A DNA stretch of 64,000 nucleotides from Enterococcus_D entomosocium (GCF_030441895.1 NZ_JARJAS010000004.1), one strand, 5' to 3'; counted from the stretch's first letter, positions 51,018 through 59,118 are shown. A program made the numbers and translations. The notes: generated by a model not told the origin, from the sequence alone.

Positions 51018-51033
51018 TGGCACGCTTTTTGCT
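51018..51033 (+). promoter_or_regulatory. Sigma-54 (-24/-12) promoter of the PTS operon
   Basis: TGGCACGCTTTTTGCT matches the consensus TGGCACNNNNNTTGCW exactly, with correct GG to GC spacing. It lies 44 bases before the IIB start codon. Confidence 0.95.
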
Positions 51034-51076
51034 TTATAGTAAAGTGTAACTTACAACAGAAAGGAGCAGATGCGCG

Positions 51077-51394
51077 ATGGCGAAAAAAACGATTATGCTG
51101 GTTTGTTCAGCAGGAATGAGTACCAGTCTATTGGTGACAAAAATGCAAAAAGCAGCCGAAGCTAAAGGAATGGAAGCAGATATCTTTGCTGTTTCAGCTT
51201 CAGAAGCCGACCAACATTTGGAGTCAAAACCAGTCGATGTTCTATTGTTAGGACCACAAGTACGTTTCATGAAATCACAATTTGAACAAAAATTAGCACC
51301 AAAAGGCATTCCTTTGGACGTGATCAACATGGCAGACTATGGCATGATGAACGGCGAAAAAGTATTGCAACAAGCAGAAACATTAATGAACTAA
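51077..51394 (+). CDS. PTS lactose/cellobiose-family IIB component
   Basis: 105 residues. The phosphorylated Cys10 is in IMLVCSAGMSTSLLVTKM, followed by VDVLLLGPQVRFMKSQFE and a P-loop-like fold as in CelA/ChbB. It takes phosphate from IIA and passes it to the incoming sugar at IIC. AAAGGAGCAGATGCGCG precedes the ATG. First gene of the sigma-54 operon. Confidence 0.95.
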   Translation: MAKKTIMLVCSAGMSTSLLVTKMQKAAEAKGMEADIFAVSASEADQHLESKPVDVLLLGPQVRFMKSQFEQKLAPKGIPLDVINMADYGMMNGEKVLQQAETLMN

Positions 51395-51432
51395 GATTTT
51401 TTAGGATCGAAGTGTAAGGAGGATTTTTAAAG

Positions 51433-51750
51433 ATGGATGAGCAAAATTTGGAAGCCATTATGGGATTGATCATGTATGGTGGTAATGCAAAAAGTGACGC
51501 AATGGAAGCAATCGCGGCAGCAAAAGAAGGGAACTTCGAATTAGCTGACCAAAAAATCAAAGATGCTGAAGCATCTCTTGTGGAAGCGCATCATTCGCAA
51601 ACAGGATTGTTGACACAAGAAGCGCAAGGCAATCATATGACCGTGACATTGTTGACCGTGCATTCACAAGATCACCTAATGACGTCAATCGCATTTACCG
51701 ATTTAGCGAAAGAAATCATTGATGTCTATCGACGTCTAAATAACGAATAA
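51433..51750 (+). CDS. PTS lactose/cellobiose-family IIA component
   Basis: 105 residues, three-helix protein. The active His is His77 in TLLTVHSQDHLMTS, with Asp80 as the metal ligand; GLIMYGGNAKSDAMEAIAAA is the family start. It is phosphorylated by HPr and passes phosphate to IIB. It lies 38 bases after the IIB gene, with AAGGAGGATTTTTAAAG upstream. Confidence 0.95.
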   Translation: MDEQNLEAIMGLIMYGGNAKSDAMEAIAAAKEGNFELADQKIKDAEASLVEAHHSQTGLLTQEAQGNHMTVTLLTVHSQDHLMTSIAFTDLAKEIIDVYRRLNNE

Positions 51751-51831
51751 TCTTTGAACGGATAGAAGTAGTTATTGTCGATGATTCAAAAAATCTTCTT
51801 TGACGAATAGAACTTATAGGAGGAATTAAGA

Positions 51832-53229
51832 ATGGATGGATTAACAAGTTGGATGGAGAGACACATTCTCCCGGTTGCAGCTAAGATTGGTGCGCAAAAG
51901 CATTTGGTTGCCTTGCGGGATGCTTTTATCGGAATGATGCCAGCAACGATGGCTGGGGCAATTGCAGTATTATTGAACGCCTTCATGCGTGATTTTCCAA
52001 ACACTTATCTTGGTGCGGACAATGCAATCACGAAATTTTTCACGCCAGTGATCGCAGTCAATGGTTTAGTTTGGACAGGTACCTTAGCAATTATGGCGGT
52101 TATCTTCTCAGCTTCATTCGGTTATAATTTAGCGAAGGCTTACAATGTTGATGCACTATCAGGTGCGTTGGTCTCTTTAGCAGCATTTATTATGGGTATT
52201 CCACAATCTGCTTCTCTTTCTTTAGCGTTAGAAGAAGCACTACCAGCAAACGTGGTAGACATGATCAACAGTACAAGTGCTACATCAGGATTTGCAGCAG
52301 ATGGTTCAACGATCAGCGCTGCAGGCTGGGGCTACTTCCCATTTAGCGCCTATATGGGTGGCTCTGGATTGTTCACGGCAATCATCTTTGGTTTCGTTTC
52401 AGTTATTATCTTTGCAAAATTGATGCAAAAAAATATTATTATCAAAATGCCAGATTCAGTGCCACCAGCAGTTTCCCGTGCCTTTGCAGCGATTATCCCT
52501 GGGATTGCCGGACTATATGCTTCAGGTTTGATTTACTATCTATTTGAACGCTTTGTCGGTATGCCGATAATTGACTGGATCTCCGAATCGATCCAAAAAC
52601 CATTATTGGGTCTCTCTCAAGGGTACTTTGCCGTATTTATCATTGTTTTACTTGTCCATGTCTTGTGGTTCTTTGGATTACATGGAACAAATATCATGGG
52701 ACCTGTTCTACAATCGATCTACGGTGTGGCAATGGTTGAAAATACTAATGCTTATCAATTAGGGGAAGCTGTTCCTTATAAATGGGTAGCAGGTTCATTC
52801 GAAGCATTTGTTTGGCCTGGTGGAGCAGGTGTGACTTTAATGCTCTTGATCGCAATCTTGCTATTCTCTAAACGTGCCGACTATAAGACAGTTGGTAAAC
52901 TAGGGATTGGACCTGGGTTGTTCAATATCAATGAACCAGTAATGTTTGGTCTACCAATCGTGTTAAACCCATTGTTTATCATTCCATTTATTGTTGCACC
53001 GTTAGTTACAGCAACGATTGCTTACTTTGCAACAACTTTAGGGTTAGTTGCACCAGTTGTGGTAAATGTGATTTGGGTAATGCCAACGATCCTAAGTGGC
53101 TTCTTAGCTACCGGTGGAGACTGGCGTGCGATCATCTTGACAATTATTAATTTGGCTGTAGCTTTATTGATCTGGGCACCATTTATTATTGCTGCCAACA
53201 AAATCAATCCAGCAGACCAAGAGAACTAA
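51832..53229 (+). CDS. PTS lactose/cellobiose-family IIC permease
   Basis: 465 residues, polytopic. The family segments HLVALRDAFIGMMPATMAGAI, WFFGLHGTNIMGPVLQ, and the substrate-region motif GLFNINEPVMFGLPIVLNP are all present. It forms the membrane channel that imports the sugar while it is phosphorylated. Chemistry of the sugar cannot be assigned: no 6-phospho-beta-glucosidase is encoded nearby. TAGGAGGAATTAAG precedes the ATG. Confidence 0.95.
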   Translation: MDGLTSWMERHILPVAAKIGAQKHLVALRDAFIGMMPATMAGAIAVLLNAFMRDFPNTYLGADNAITKFFTPVIAVNGLVWTGTLAIMAVIFSASFGYNLAKAYNVDALSGALVSLAAFIMGIPQSASLSLALEEALPANVVDMINSTSATSGFAADGSTISAAGWGYFPFSAYMGGSGLFTAIIFGFVSVIIFAKLMQKNIIIKMPDSVPPAVSRAFAAIIPGIAGLYASGLIYYLFERFVGMPIIDWISESIQKPLLGLSQGYFAVFIIVLLVHVLWFFGLHGTNIMGPVLQSIYGVAMVENTNAYQLGEAVPYKWVAGSFEAFVWPGGAGVTLMLLIAILLFSKRADYKTVGKLGIGPGLFNINEPVMFGLPIVLNPLFIIPFIVAPLVTATIAYFATTLGLVAPVVVNVIWVMPTILSGFLATGGDWRAIILTIINLAVALLIWAPFIIAANKINPADQEN

Positions 53230-53238
53230 TCAAATAAA

Positions 53239-53275
53239 CTAGATGGGTGGCTTCACCCATCTAGCTATCTTTTTT
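53239..53275 (+). terminator. Intra-operon hairpin, partial terminator or processing site
   Basis: CTAGATGGGTG pairs perfectly with CACCCATCTAG around GCTT; a six-T run begins only five bases after the stem. It would attenuate the three small downstream genes or protect the PTS mRNA 3' end. Confidence 0.75.
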
Positions 53276-53288
53276 AGGAGGAGAAAAA

Positions 53289-53510
53289 ATGATTATTGTA
53301 AATTCCGCGATGCAACAAGACAACATCAAAGCATTACTTGAGTCTTTGACAGAAGGTGAGATCAAGTATACCTTTAAAGAAAAAAAAGGGATTCAGTTGA
53401 TTTTTGAAACAACGGCAGAAGACAAAGAAAAAGCAGCGAAACTTGCCAAAGACGCAATCAAAAATACTGATTGGGGTCGAGTACTATACTTTAACGTCGT
53501 TAGTCAATAG
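53289..53510 (+). CDS. Unrecognised 73-residue protein of the sigma-54 PTS operon
   Basis: Starts MIIVNSAMQQDNIKALLESL after TAGGAGGAGAAAAA. An alpha-beta pattern is visible: EGEIKYTFKEKKGIQLIFET, then an amphipathic Lys-rich helix EDKEKAAKLAKDAIKN and a last strand RVLYFNVV. It is soluble with no catalytic signature. It follows the intra-operon hairpin and sits 12 bases before the next gene. Confidence 0.8.
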   Translation: MIIVNSAMQQDNIKALLESLTEGEIKYTFKEKKGIQLIFETTAEDKEKAAKLAKDAIKNTDWGRVLYFNVVSQ

Positions 53511-53522
53511 TGAGGTGATATC

Positions 53523-53717
53523 ATGTTTAAAAATGGATTGTTTTTTATAAGCATCGGTAGTATGTTATTTATATACAGCGCTAACGCGCAGTCAGGTGAA
53601 TACCACTGGGTGAATCTCATCACGTCAGTCATTCTAATGGCTATTGGAGGAATCATGGCTTCAATTGGACACAAACGCAACAAGAAAGACAAGGAGGCGC
53701 AAGATGGAAATCACTAA
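53523..53717 (+). CDS. Unrecognised 64-residue membrane protein of the sigma-54 PTS operon
   Basis: Two hydrophobic helices (GLFFISIGSMLFIYSA and VNLITSVILMAIGGIMASIG) with a basic tail HKRNKKDKEAQDGNH. GTGAGGTGATATC precedes the ATG. The 3' end overlaps the DUF3284 gene by 14 bases, which shows translational coupling. No family recognised. Confidence 0.78.
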   Translation: MFKNGLFFISIGSMLFIYSANAQSGEYHWVNLITSVILMAIGGIMASIGHKRNKKDKEAQDGNH

Positions 53718-54117
53718 AAAAATGAATGTACCCGCTGACTTTTTATATAAGACGATCATCGATTCCGTTTTACATGATATTAAACAAGCGACAGATCAAA
53801 CACTTACTGAAGAGCAATTAGAAGGATACAGCTATCTTAAACAGTTTTATAAAGATAGTAATGCCACCATAACAATCGAAACGGTCAAGAAGAATCAAGC
53901 CTATGCGTTCCAAACGGCGACGAAAAAAAATACCTTCCGTGTACACTATCAGATCGAAGCGATAGACGAGTCGCACTGCAACTTGCATTATGAAGAAAAA
54001 ATGACTTCTGAAGGCATGATTCAGCAATTAAATGACATGCTCTTAGGTACGATTCTAGGATATTTCAAACGCAAGCAATTTAAAAAAATGTTGAGTATGA
54101 TGGAAGAAGCATATTAA
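53704..54117 (+). CDS. DUF3284 family protein
   Basis: 137 residues from ATG 53704, which has AAGGAGG upstream inside the previous gene; the longer frame from 53644 lacks a site. The sequence MEITKKMNVPADFLYKTIIDSVLHDIK, SYLKQFYKDSNATITIE and EEKMTSEGMIQQLNDMLLG fits DUF3284, a START/Bet v1-like small-molecule-binding fold commonly encoded beside cellobiose-type PTS genes. Its function is unknown. It is the last gene of the operon. Confidence 0.82.
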   Translation: MEITKKMNVPADFLYKTIIDSVLHDIKQATDQTLTEEQLEGYSYLKQFYKDSNATITIETVKKNQAYAFQTATKKNTFRVHYQIEAIDESHCNLHYEEKMTSEGMIQQLNDMLLGTILGYFKRKQFKKMLSMMEEAY

Positions 54118-54177
54118 GGGGTCGACTGACGCCTTTTTTGCGTTTCTTGCGTGTTTTCAAGTAGAGGAGATGAAGGA

Positions 54178-55359
54178 ATGACAGATGTCAAAAAAATGAC
54201 CGAATTTGGTTCGCAAGAAGTACTGGACTTGGTTTCTTATGCCTTTCAGTGGGAATTGAATGAAACAAATATCAAGCGCTATCGCAAGCTTGCGGAAAAT
54301 TCTTGGAATTATGGTTCCTACGATGGGAATGGAAAATTGGCGAGCCAAATCATGGCAACGATTTTTGATGTGAACTTTCATGGAACGAGTTATCCGATGG
54401 CAGGGATCGGTTTTGTGGCTTCGTATCCAGAGTATCGCAGCCAAGGTCGGATCGATCGGATCATGAAACAAATCATTAAGGACTGCTATGAACAAAAAAT
54501 CGTTCTTTCCTATCTGGCACCTTTCTCCTTTGCGTTTTATCGCAGATATGGGTATGAGTATACTTTTGAACGGGCGGTTTATGAAGTCGATGCGCATCAA
54601 TGGCCCGATGGCAAGAAAGTGAATGGAACGATTCAACGCATGAATTGGGAGGAAGCACAGCCGATCATTCACGAGATTTATCATCAATTGCCGCGCCATC
54701 AAAAGGGCGGACTGATTCGCCAACCCTGGTGGGAAGAAATCAAGTTTGTTTTGCGCCGACCGTATACGTTTGCGATTTATCGCAATGAAGCAGGGGTCCC
54801 TGAAGGCTACTTGATTTACTTTATCGAGGGAGGACGTTTCGATATTCAAGAGTGGGGCTATTTGACTGCGAATGCTTACCAAGGATTTAATCGGTTTATC
54901 GTCTCCCATGCAGATTCAGTAGCACAGATTAACTATCGACCAGGGTTTGATGGGGAAGTCCTACAAGCAAACGCGGCCAAACCATTGGCTCACTACCAAG
55001 TGCGCCCGGACATGATGGCGCGCGTCATCGATGTGGAAGGGTTTCTAAAAAGTTATCCATTCACATTGAAAAAAGCCGGCGGTTTTGCCATAGAAATTCA
55101 AGGGGATGAATATGCCCCATGGAATAATGGGTGTTATGAAGTGACAATCGAAAACGCTCAGCATCAGGTCACGAAAACGACGGCCACCAAGCTGCCAAAA
55201 GCAACCTTGTCGATTCAGCGTTTTGTGCAGCTGTTCTTGCAGGCACAATCCCTCGATTCTCTGGTCTTTTTCCAGCAAATGGAAACGGAGAAGGAAGCTG
55301 CAGTGATGATTCAGGAAAACTTACCAGACGGAAAGCCGATTCTGGAAGATTATTTCTAA
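54178..55359 (+). CDS. Eis-like GNAT acetyltransferase with SCP2-type C-terminal domain
   Basis: 393 residues from ATG 54178. The N-terminal GNAT has AGIGFVASYPEYRSQGRIDRIM, whose Q-x-R-x acetyl-CoA loop is present, and LSYLAPFSFAFYRRYGYEYTFE. A second GNAT-like domain and a sterol-carrier-like C-terminal domain follow, the Eis layout. Mycobacterial Eis acetylates aminoglycosides at several amines; the role of the Firmicute relatives is unknown. The final residues (EDYF) fit the Eis C-terminal carboxylate that assists catalysis. Confidence 0.9.
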   Translation: MTDVKKMTEFGSQEVLDLVSYAFQWELNETNIKRYRKLAENSWNYGSYDGNGKLASQIMATIFDVNFHGTSYPMAGIGFVASYPEYRSQGRIDRIMKQIIKDCYEQKIVLSYLAPFSFAFYRRYGYEYTFERAVYEVDAHQWPDGKKVNGTIQRMNWEEAQPIIHEIYHQLPRHQKGGLIRQPWWEEIKFVLRRPYTFAIYRNEAGVPEGYLIYFIEGGRFDIQEWGYLTANAYQGFNRFIVSHADSVAQINYRPGFDGEVLQANAAKPLAHYQVRPDMMARVIDVEGFLKSYPFTLKKAGGFAIEIQGDEYAPWNNGCYEVTIENAQHQVTKTTATKLPKATLSIQRFVQLFLQAQSLDSLVFFQQMETEKEAAVMIQENLPDGKPILEDYF

Positions 55360-55394
55360 GCAAATCGAGGCAGAGGTATTTACTTTCCAACAAA

Positions 55395-55426
55395 AAAAGA
55401 TTCCTTAAAAATAAGGAATCTTTTTC
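55395..55426. terminator. Bidirectional terminator between the Eis-like gene and tRNA-Arg
   Basis: AAAGATTCCTTA and TAAGGAATCTTT pair around AAAA, with A and T runs on the two sides. It serves the rightward acetyltransferase and the leftward tRNA. Confidence 0.9.
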
Positions 55427-55435
55427 TTCAAAAAA

Positions 55436-55507
55436 CGTTCCCTGCCGGAATCGAACCAGCAACTAATCCTTAGGAGGGACTTGTTATATCCATTTAACTA
55501 AGGGAAC
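55436..55507 (-). tRNA. tRNA-Arg (anticodon CCU)
   Basis: Read on the minus strand, acceptor arms GTTCCCT and AGGGAAC pair fully. The D-arm (GTT/AAC) is followed by the anticodon arm AGTCC-CTCCTAA-GGATT with CCT at 34-36, so it reads AGG. The T-arm is GCTGG-TTCGATT-CCGGC. The discriminator is G. No CCA is encoded; a T-run follows directly and then the shared terminator. It is a single tRNA gene. Confidence 0.93.
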
Positions 55508-55576
55508 ACAATAGCTATATTTTACCTGTTATTCGTGTTTCTCGCAAGATGAGAAGGAAAAGAAAGGAAGAAAAAC

Positions 55577-56509
55577 ATGGTCAAACGATTGATAAGTGCA
55601 AACTATAGTGAAATCAAAGAAATGTCGGCGCAAGAATTGAAACAATCCATTAAAGCGAGCGAAGGACGAGTAATCGTCTGTGAAACGGTGGTTCAAACCA
55701 TGCCGCAAGCTGGCGATATCACCAACGCAGAAGTCGCGGCAGCTTTTGGGGCTGACTTAATTTTGTTGAATGGGTTTGATTGTTATCGCCCAGCTATTTT
55801 TGGGATGCCTGGTATCACATTGGAGCAGCTGCTTGATCCTAAACAACCGATTGAAAACCCGATTCCTCAACTAAAACAACTGATTGGACGACCTGTCGGC
55901 ATCAATCTTGAGCCGATCCCAGCTACGACGGAGATGATGAGTGAAAAGATCAGCATCAGTCAAGGCCGAACAAGTTCGGTTGACACCATCAAAAAAGCCC
56001 AAGAACTCGGGGTGGACTTTCTCTGCTTTACAGGCAATCCTGGAACAGGTGTGACCAACCGAGAAATCGCTAAAGCAGTAAAATTGGCAAAAGAACATTT
56101 CTCTGGGTTGATCATCGCTGGAAAAATGCACAGTGCCGGCTCAGATGAGCCTGTGGTTGATCGAGAAGCAATCATTTCTTACGCTGAAGCTGGGGCAGAT
56201 ATTTTGTTACTGCCTTCAGTTGGCTCGATTCAAGGCTTTCTAGAAAAGGATCTGATTGAAGCTGTTCAAATTGCCAAACAATATGACTTATTGACGATGT
56301 CAGCGATCGGAACGAGTCAAGAAAGCGCACGTCCAGAAACGTTGCGTCAATTAGCCATTATCAACAAAACCTGTGGGGTCGATCTGCAGCATATCGGTGA
56401 TGCCGGCTATGGCGGCATGGCACCGACCGAAAATATTTTCGAAACATCGGTTGCAATTAGAGGCATGCGCCATACGATCAATCGTGTCGGGCGTTCAATT
56501 AATCGTTAA
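55577..56509 (+). CDS. Uncharacterised TIM-barrel protein (DUF7916-like)
   Basis: 310 residues. Repeated beta-alpha units are visible: VIVCETVVQTMP, ADLILLNGFDCYRP, GVDFLCFTGNPGTGVTNREI, LIIAGKMHSAGSDEP, GADILLLPSVGSIQGF and LLTMSAIGTSQESARPE, ending in a Gly-rich GDAGYGGMAPTENIF. This resembles phosphoenolpyruvate-mutase/isocitrate-lyase-like barrels. Similar genes often accompany PTS operons, but no reaction is established. GAAAGGAAG precedes the ATG. Confidence 0.75.
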   Translation: MVKRLISANYSEIKEMSAQELKQSIKASEGRVIVCETVVQTMPQAGDITNAEVAAAFGADLILLNGFDCYRPAIFGMPGITLEQLLDPKQPIENPIPQLKQLIGRPVGINLEPIPATTEMMSEKISISQGRTSSVDTIKKAQELGVDFLCFTGNPGTGVTNREIAKAVKLAKEHFSGLIIAGKMHSAGSDEPVVDREAIISYAEAGADILLLPSVGSIQGFLEKDLIEAVQIAKQYDLLTMSAIGTSQESARPETLRQLAIINKTCGVDLQHIGDAGYGGMAPTENIFETSVAIRGMRHTINRVGRSINR

Positions 56510-56525
56510 ATCAGAAAAAATTACT

Positions 56526-56560
56526 AGCGAAGGAAAACGAAGAATCGTTCTGCTTCGCTT
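56526..56560 (+). terminator. Terminator after the TIM-barrel gene
   Basis: AGCGAAG and CTTCGCT pair, with an inner ACGA/TCGT pairing, then TTTTGCGTTTTTTT. Confidence 0.8.
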
Positions 56561-56605
56561 TTTGCGTTTTTTTCGCTAAGTTAGAAAGAAGGGAGGAAAC
56601 ACAAA

Positions 56606-57325
56606 ATGAAACAAGCATTGATCATTTACGGAGGATGGGAAGGACACGCCCCAAAAGAAACCAGTCAGTTTTACCAAACGTTGCTGGAGTCAGAAGGATA
56701 TCAGGTGACACTCGCCTCAGATTTTGAACCTCTCTATCATAAAGAAGAATTAAAAAGGCTGGATCTGTTGATCATGAATTGGACGCGTGGAGAATTACCT
56801 GATGAGCCGCTGCAAAATGTCACTCAGGCTGTAGCAGAAGGATTAGGATTAGCAGGAGTTCATGGCGGCTTTGCTTCGGCTTTTCAAGCCAGTAAAGGCT
56901 GGTTGTTTCTGACTGGTGGCTGTTTTTTGGCACATCCTGGTGGCTTGGAAACGACCTATAGCATCGATCTTACGACAGATCACTATATTACGGCAAATAC
57001 GCAATCGATCCCTCAGTTGACGACGGAGCAATACTATTGCTTGGTTGATCCAGCCGTCACTGTGTTAGCTACCTCAACATTTGCCGCTAAAGATCATCCG
57101 AATGCAGCTAACCAAGAAATCATACTGCCAATGATGTGGATCAAAAAATGGGGCAAGGGCAGAGTCTTTTTCCAATCCGTTGGACACAGTCTAAAAGAGC
57201 TGAAAGAGCCGACCATTCAGACTTGGACCAAACGAGGCTTTCTATGGGCCACCAGAAATACATTGGCTGATCCGCTGAAAAATAGCCAGTATAGTGAGTC
57301 ATCAGAAAAACGAATGAGGAAATAA
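56606..57325 (+). CDS. ThuA-like protein (class I glutamine amidotransferase fold)
   Basis: 239 residues. The order KQALIIYGGWEGHAPKETSQF, LDLLIMNWTRGE, GLGLAGVHGGFASAFQ, FLAHPGG and PMMWIKKWGKGRVFFQSVGHSLKEL is the ThuA layout, where HGG replaces the Cys nucleophile of amidotransferases. ThuA proteins take part in trehalose or related disaccharide catabolism in rhizobia; its role here is open. GAAGGGAGGAAACACAAA precedes the ATG. Confidence 0.85.
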   Translation: MKQALIIYGGWEGHAPKETSQFYQTLLESEGYQVTLASDFEPLYHKEELKRLDLLIMNWTRGELPDEPLQNVTQAVAEGLGLAGVHGGFASAFQASKGWLFLTGGCFLAHPGGLETTYSIDLTTDHYITANTQSIPQLTTEQYYCLVDPAVTVLATSTFAAKDHPNAANQEIILPMMWIKKWGKGRVFFQSVGHSLKELKEPTIQTWTKRGFLWATRNTLADPLKNSQYSESSEKRMRK

Positions 57326-57408
57326 ACGCGTGCAATCGTTTTACTTTATGGAAGAAAATAAGCATGGTACACTTTATTTGTATTTGATTAAGCAGGAGGT
57401 AATGTGGA

Positions 57409-58533
57409 ATGGGAAAATTTGGAAAAAGTTTTTTATCGCAGGTAATATCTGACGGAATCAAAGGACCATTTGTCACGATCATGCTCAATACGCATGTCGG
57501 CCACCAGAATGTCGAAAAGGATCAAATCAAATTTAAGAACTTTGCCAAAGATGCGAAGCGCCGCTTTGAAAAGAAATACCCAGAACATTCTTGGAATCTT
57601 TTTCAAACGAAAATTGATGAACTGCTTGCAGATCAATCATTTTGGCGCAACAGTACAACAAGTGTGGCGGTGATTATCACCCCAGAAGAGGTACTGGTCC
57701 ATCGGTTAAGTATTCGTGTGGATGATCAATATTACGTAGGGGAAACCCCTTATGTATTAGCTGTCATCAAAAATGCACAATTTAATTACCCATTTTATCT
57801 CTTAGCGTTGAATCGCGATTCAATGCAAGTCTATCAAGTTGAAAACAATCAAGTGCGTGAAGTCGAGTTGCCAGAAGAGGCACCGACGACGATTGAAAAA
57901 GCGCTGGGGGAAGAAGTCACTGGTGGTGGTAACTTTAATTACAGTGCTCAAGGTGGCCCTAACTCAGGGGGAGAAGGCGTTGCTTATCACGGCTTTAGTG
58001 CCAAAGATGAAGAAGTCGAGATCGATCACGTCAACTACTACCAAGCAGTTGATGCATTTTTCAAGAATGATTTTTCAAATGAAGAGCATTTACCAATGTA
58101 TCTGTTTGCATTACCAGAAAATCAAACGCTGTTTAAAAAAGTGGCAAAAACGAACTTTTTCAAAGCAGAACCAAGTATTTCCTCTTCCCCAGCATCGTTA
58201 TCCTTGAAAGAGATCCAAACGTGTACGCATAAGTTGATTGCAGAGTTGACACAAAAAGAAGTTGGGGAATACGGCAAGCTGTTGGATCGAAAATTTATTG
58301 ACCAATTGGTTGATATCGTGCCTGCAGCCAAAGAAGGCCGGATCGCCTATCTGTTTGTGGCTACCTCAAATCTCGCCGATGGTTTTGGAGAAGATCCTGA
58401 TACAGAGTACGATCGGCGGCAAGTGTTAAATACACTGGCAATCGATGTTTTAGAGAACGGCGGTGAGGTATCTATCTTGGAACAAAAAGATGCCCCTGGA
58501 GAAAAAAGTTTGACGGCGATTTTGCGCTACTAA
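57409..58533 (+). CDS. Bacterial eRF1-like protein (baeRF family 6 type)
   Basis: 374 residues. The layout VTIMLNTHVGHQNVEKDQIKFKNFAKDAKRRF, SVAVIITPEEVLVHRL, YPFYLLALNRDSMQVYQVENN, IDHVNYYQAVDAFF and GRIAYLFVATSNLADG with a final LAIDVLENGGEVSIL corresponds to bacterial homologues of archaeo-eukaryotic release factor domains. A Gly-rich segment (GGGNFNYSAQGGPNSGGEG, about 185-205) sits where eRF1 has its GGQ loop region. Action on stalled ribosomes is proposed for related proteins but not proven. AGGAGGTAATGTGGA precedes the ATG. Confidence 0.82.
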   Translation: MGKFGKSFLSQVISDGIKGPFVTIMLNTHVGHQNVEKDQIKFKNFAKDAKRRFEKKYPEHSWNLFQTKIDELLADQSFWRNSTTSVAVIITPEEVLVHRLSIRVDDQYYVGETPYVLAVIKNAQFNYPFYLLALNRDSMQVYQVENNQVREVELPEEAPTTIEKALGEEVTGGGNFNYSAQGGPNSGGEGVAYHGFSAKDEEVEIDHVNYYQAVDAFFKNDFSNEEHLPMYLFALPENQTLFKKVAKTNFFKAEPSISSSPASLSLKEIQTCTHKLIAELTQKEVGEYGKLLDRKFIDQLVDIVPAAKEGRIAYLFVATSNLADGFGEDPDTEYDRRQVLNTLAIDVLENGGEVSILEQKDAPGEKSLTAILRY

Positions 58534-58575
58534 ACGCAGTTGCGTCGTTAGCCAATAAATCGTTTCCAAAAAAGA

Positions 58576-58613
58576 GAAGGCTGTTGCAGATCTTTAATGC
58601 AGCAGTCTTTTTG
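58576..58613 (+). terminator. Terminator after the baeRF-like gene
   Basis: AAGGCTGTTGCA pairs with TGCAGCAGTCTT using two wobble pairs, then five T. Confidence 0.75.
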
Positions 58614-58680
58614 CGAATTATAAAAAAATAAAGGCGTTTTCATTTTTTTTGATTTTCTATTAGTCATAATGAAGATAATG

Positions 58681-58689
58681 TGCTATAAT
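58681..58689 (+). promoter_or_regulatory. Extended -10 promoter and long cold-shock leader
   Basis: TGCTATAAT is an extended -10 with consensus TATAAT. Transcription near 58696 leaves a leader of about 115 bases before the cold-shock gene, similar in length to the temperature-sensing 5' regions of csp mRNAs. Confidence 0.7.
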
Positions 58690-58811
58690 ACAAAGTGTAG
58701 TTTTTGTTACGGTAAATTATGGTAGCTTGTTTCATCTTAAACATCTTCCACATTTTCACCTTATACAAGTAATTGCAAAATATGTGTATAAACACAAGGA
58801 GGATTTTTATT

Positions 58812-59012
58812 ATGGAAACAGGTACAGTTAAATGGTTTAACTCAGACAAAGGTTTTGGATTCATCACTGCAGAAAACGGTAACGATGTATTCGTTCATTT
58901 CTCAGCTATCCAAGGCGAAGGCTTCAAAACTTTAGAAGAAGGTCAAGCAGTGACTTTCGATATCGAAGACGGACAACGTGGCCCTCAAGCGACTAACGTT
59001 AACAAAGCATAA
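58812..59012 (+). CDS. Cold-shock protein, CspA family
   Basis: 66 residues from ATG 58812, with AAGGAGG upstream; the frame upstream is leader. RNP1 KGFGFI and RNP2 VFVHF are both intact in the five-stranded barrel: METGTVKWFNSDKGFGF, DVFVHFSAIQ and ends PQATNVNKA. It binds single-stranded nucleic acid and melts mRNA structure. Confidence 0.97.
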   Translation: METGTVKWFNSDKGFGFITAENGNDVFVHFSAIQGEGFKTLEEGQAVTFDIEDGQRGPQATNVNKA

Positions 59013-59028
59013 TTAGTGAATGCCTTTT

Positions 59029-59054
59029 AAGAGCAGCTTAGCTGCTCTTTTTTT
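59029..59054 (+). terminator. Terminator after the cold-shock gene
   Basis: AAGAGCAGC and GCTGCTCTT pair perfectly around TTA, followed by a six-T run. Confidence 0.93.
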
Positions 59055-59118
59055 GTGCGCGAGATAGTTGCTTGCAGACAAAGGAGTTGTTATACTCTTA
59101 AAAAAAGGAGGCACATTT

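Noticed and set aside
54157..54909. 250-codon open frame on the minus strand inside the Eis-like gene
   Set aside because: It lies antisense to a well-supported gene, has no ribosome binding site of note and shows no recognisable family.
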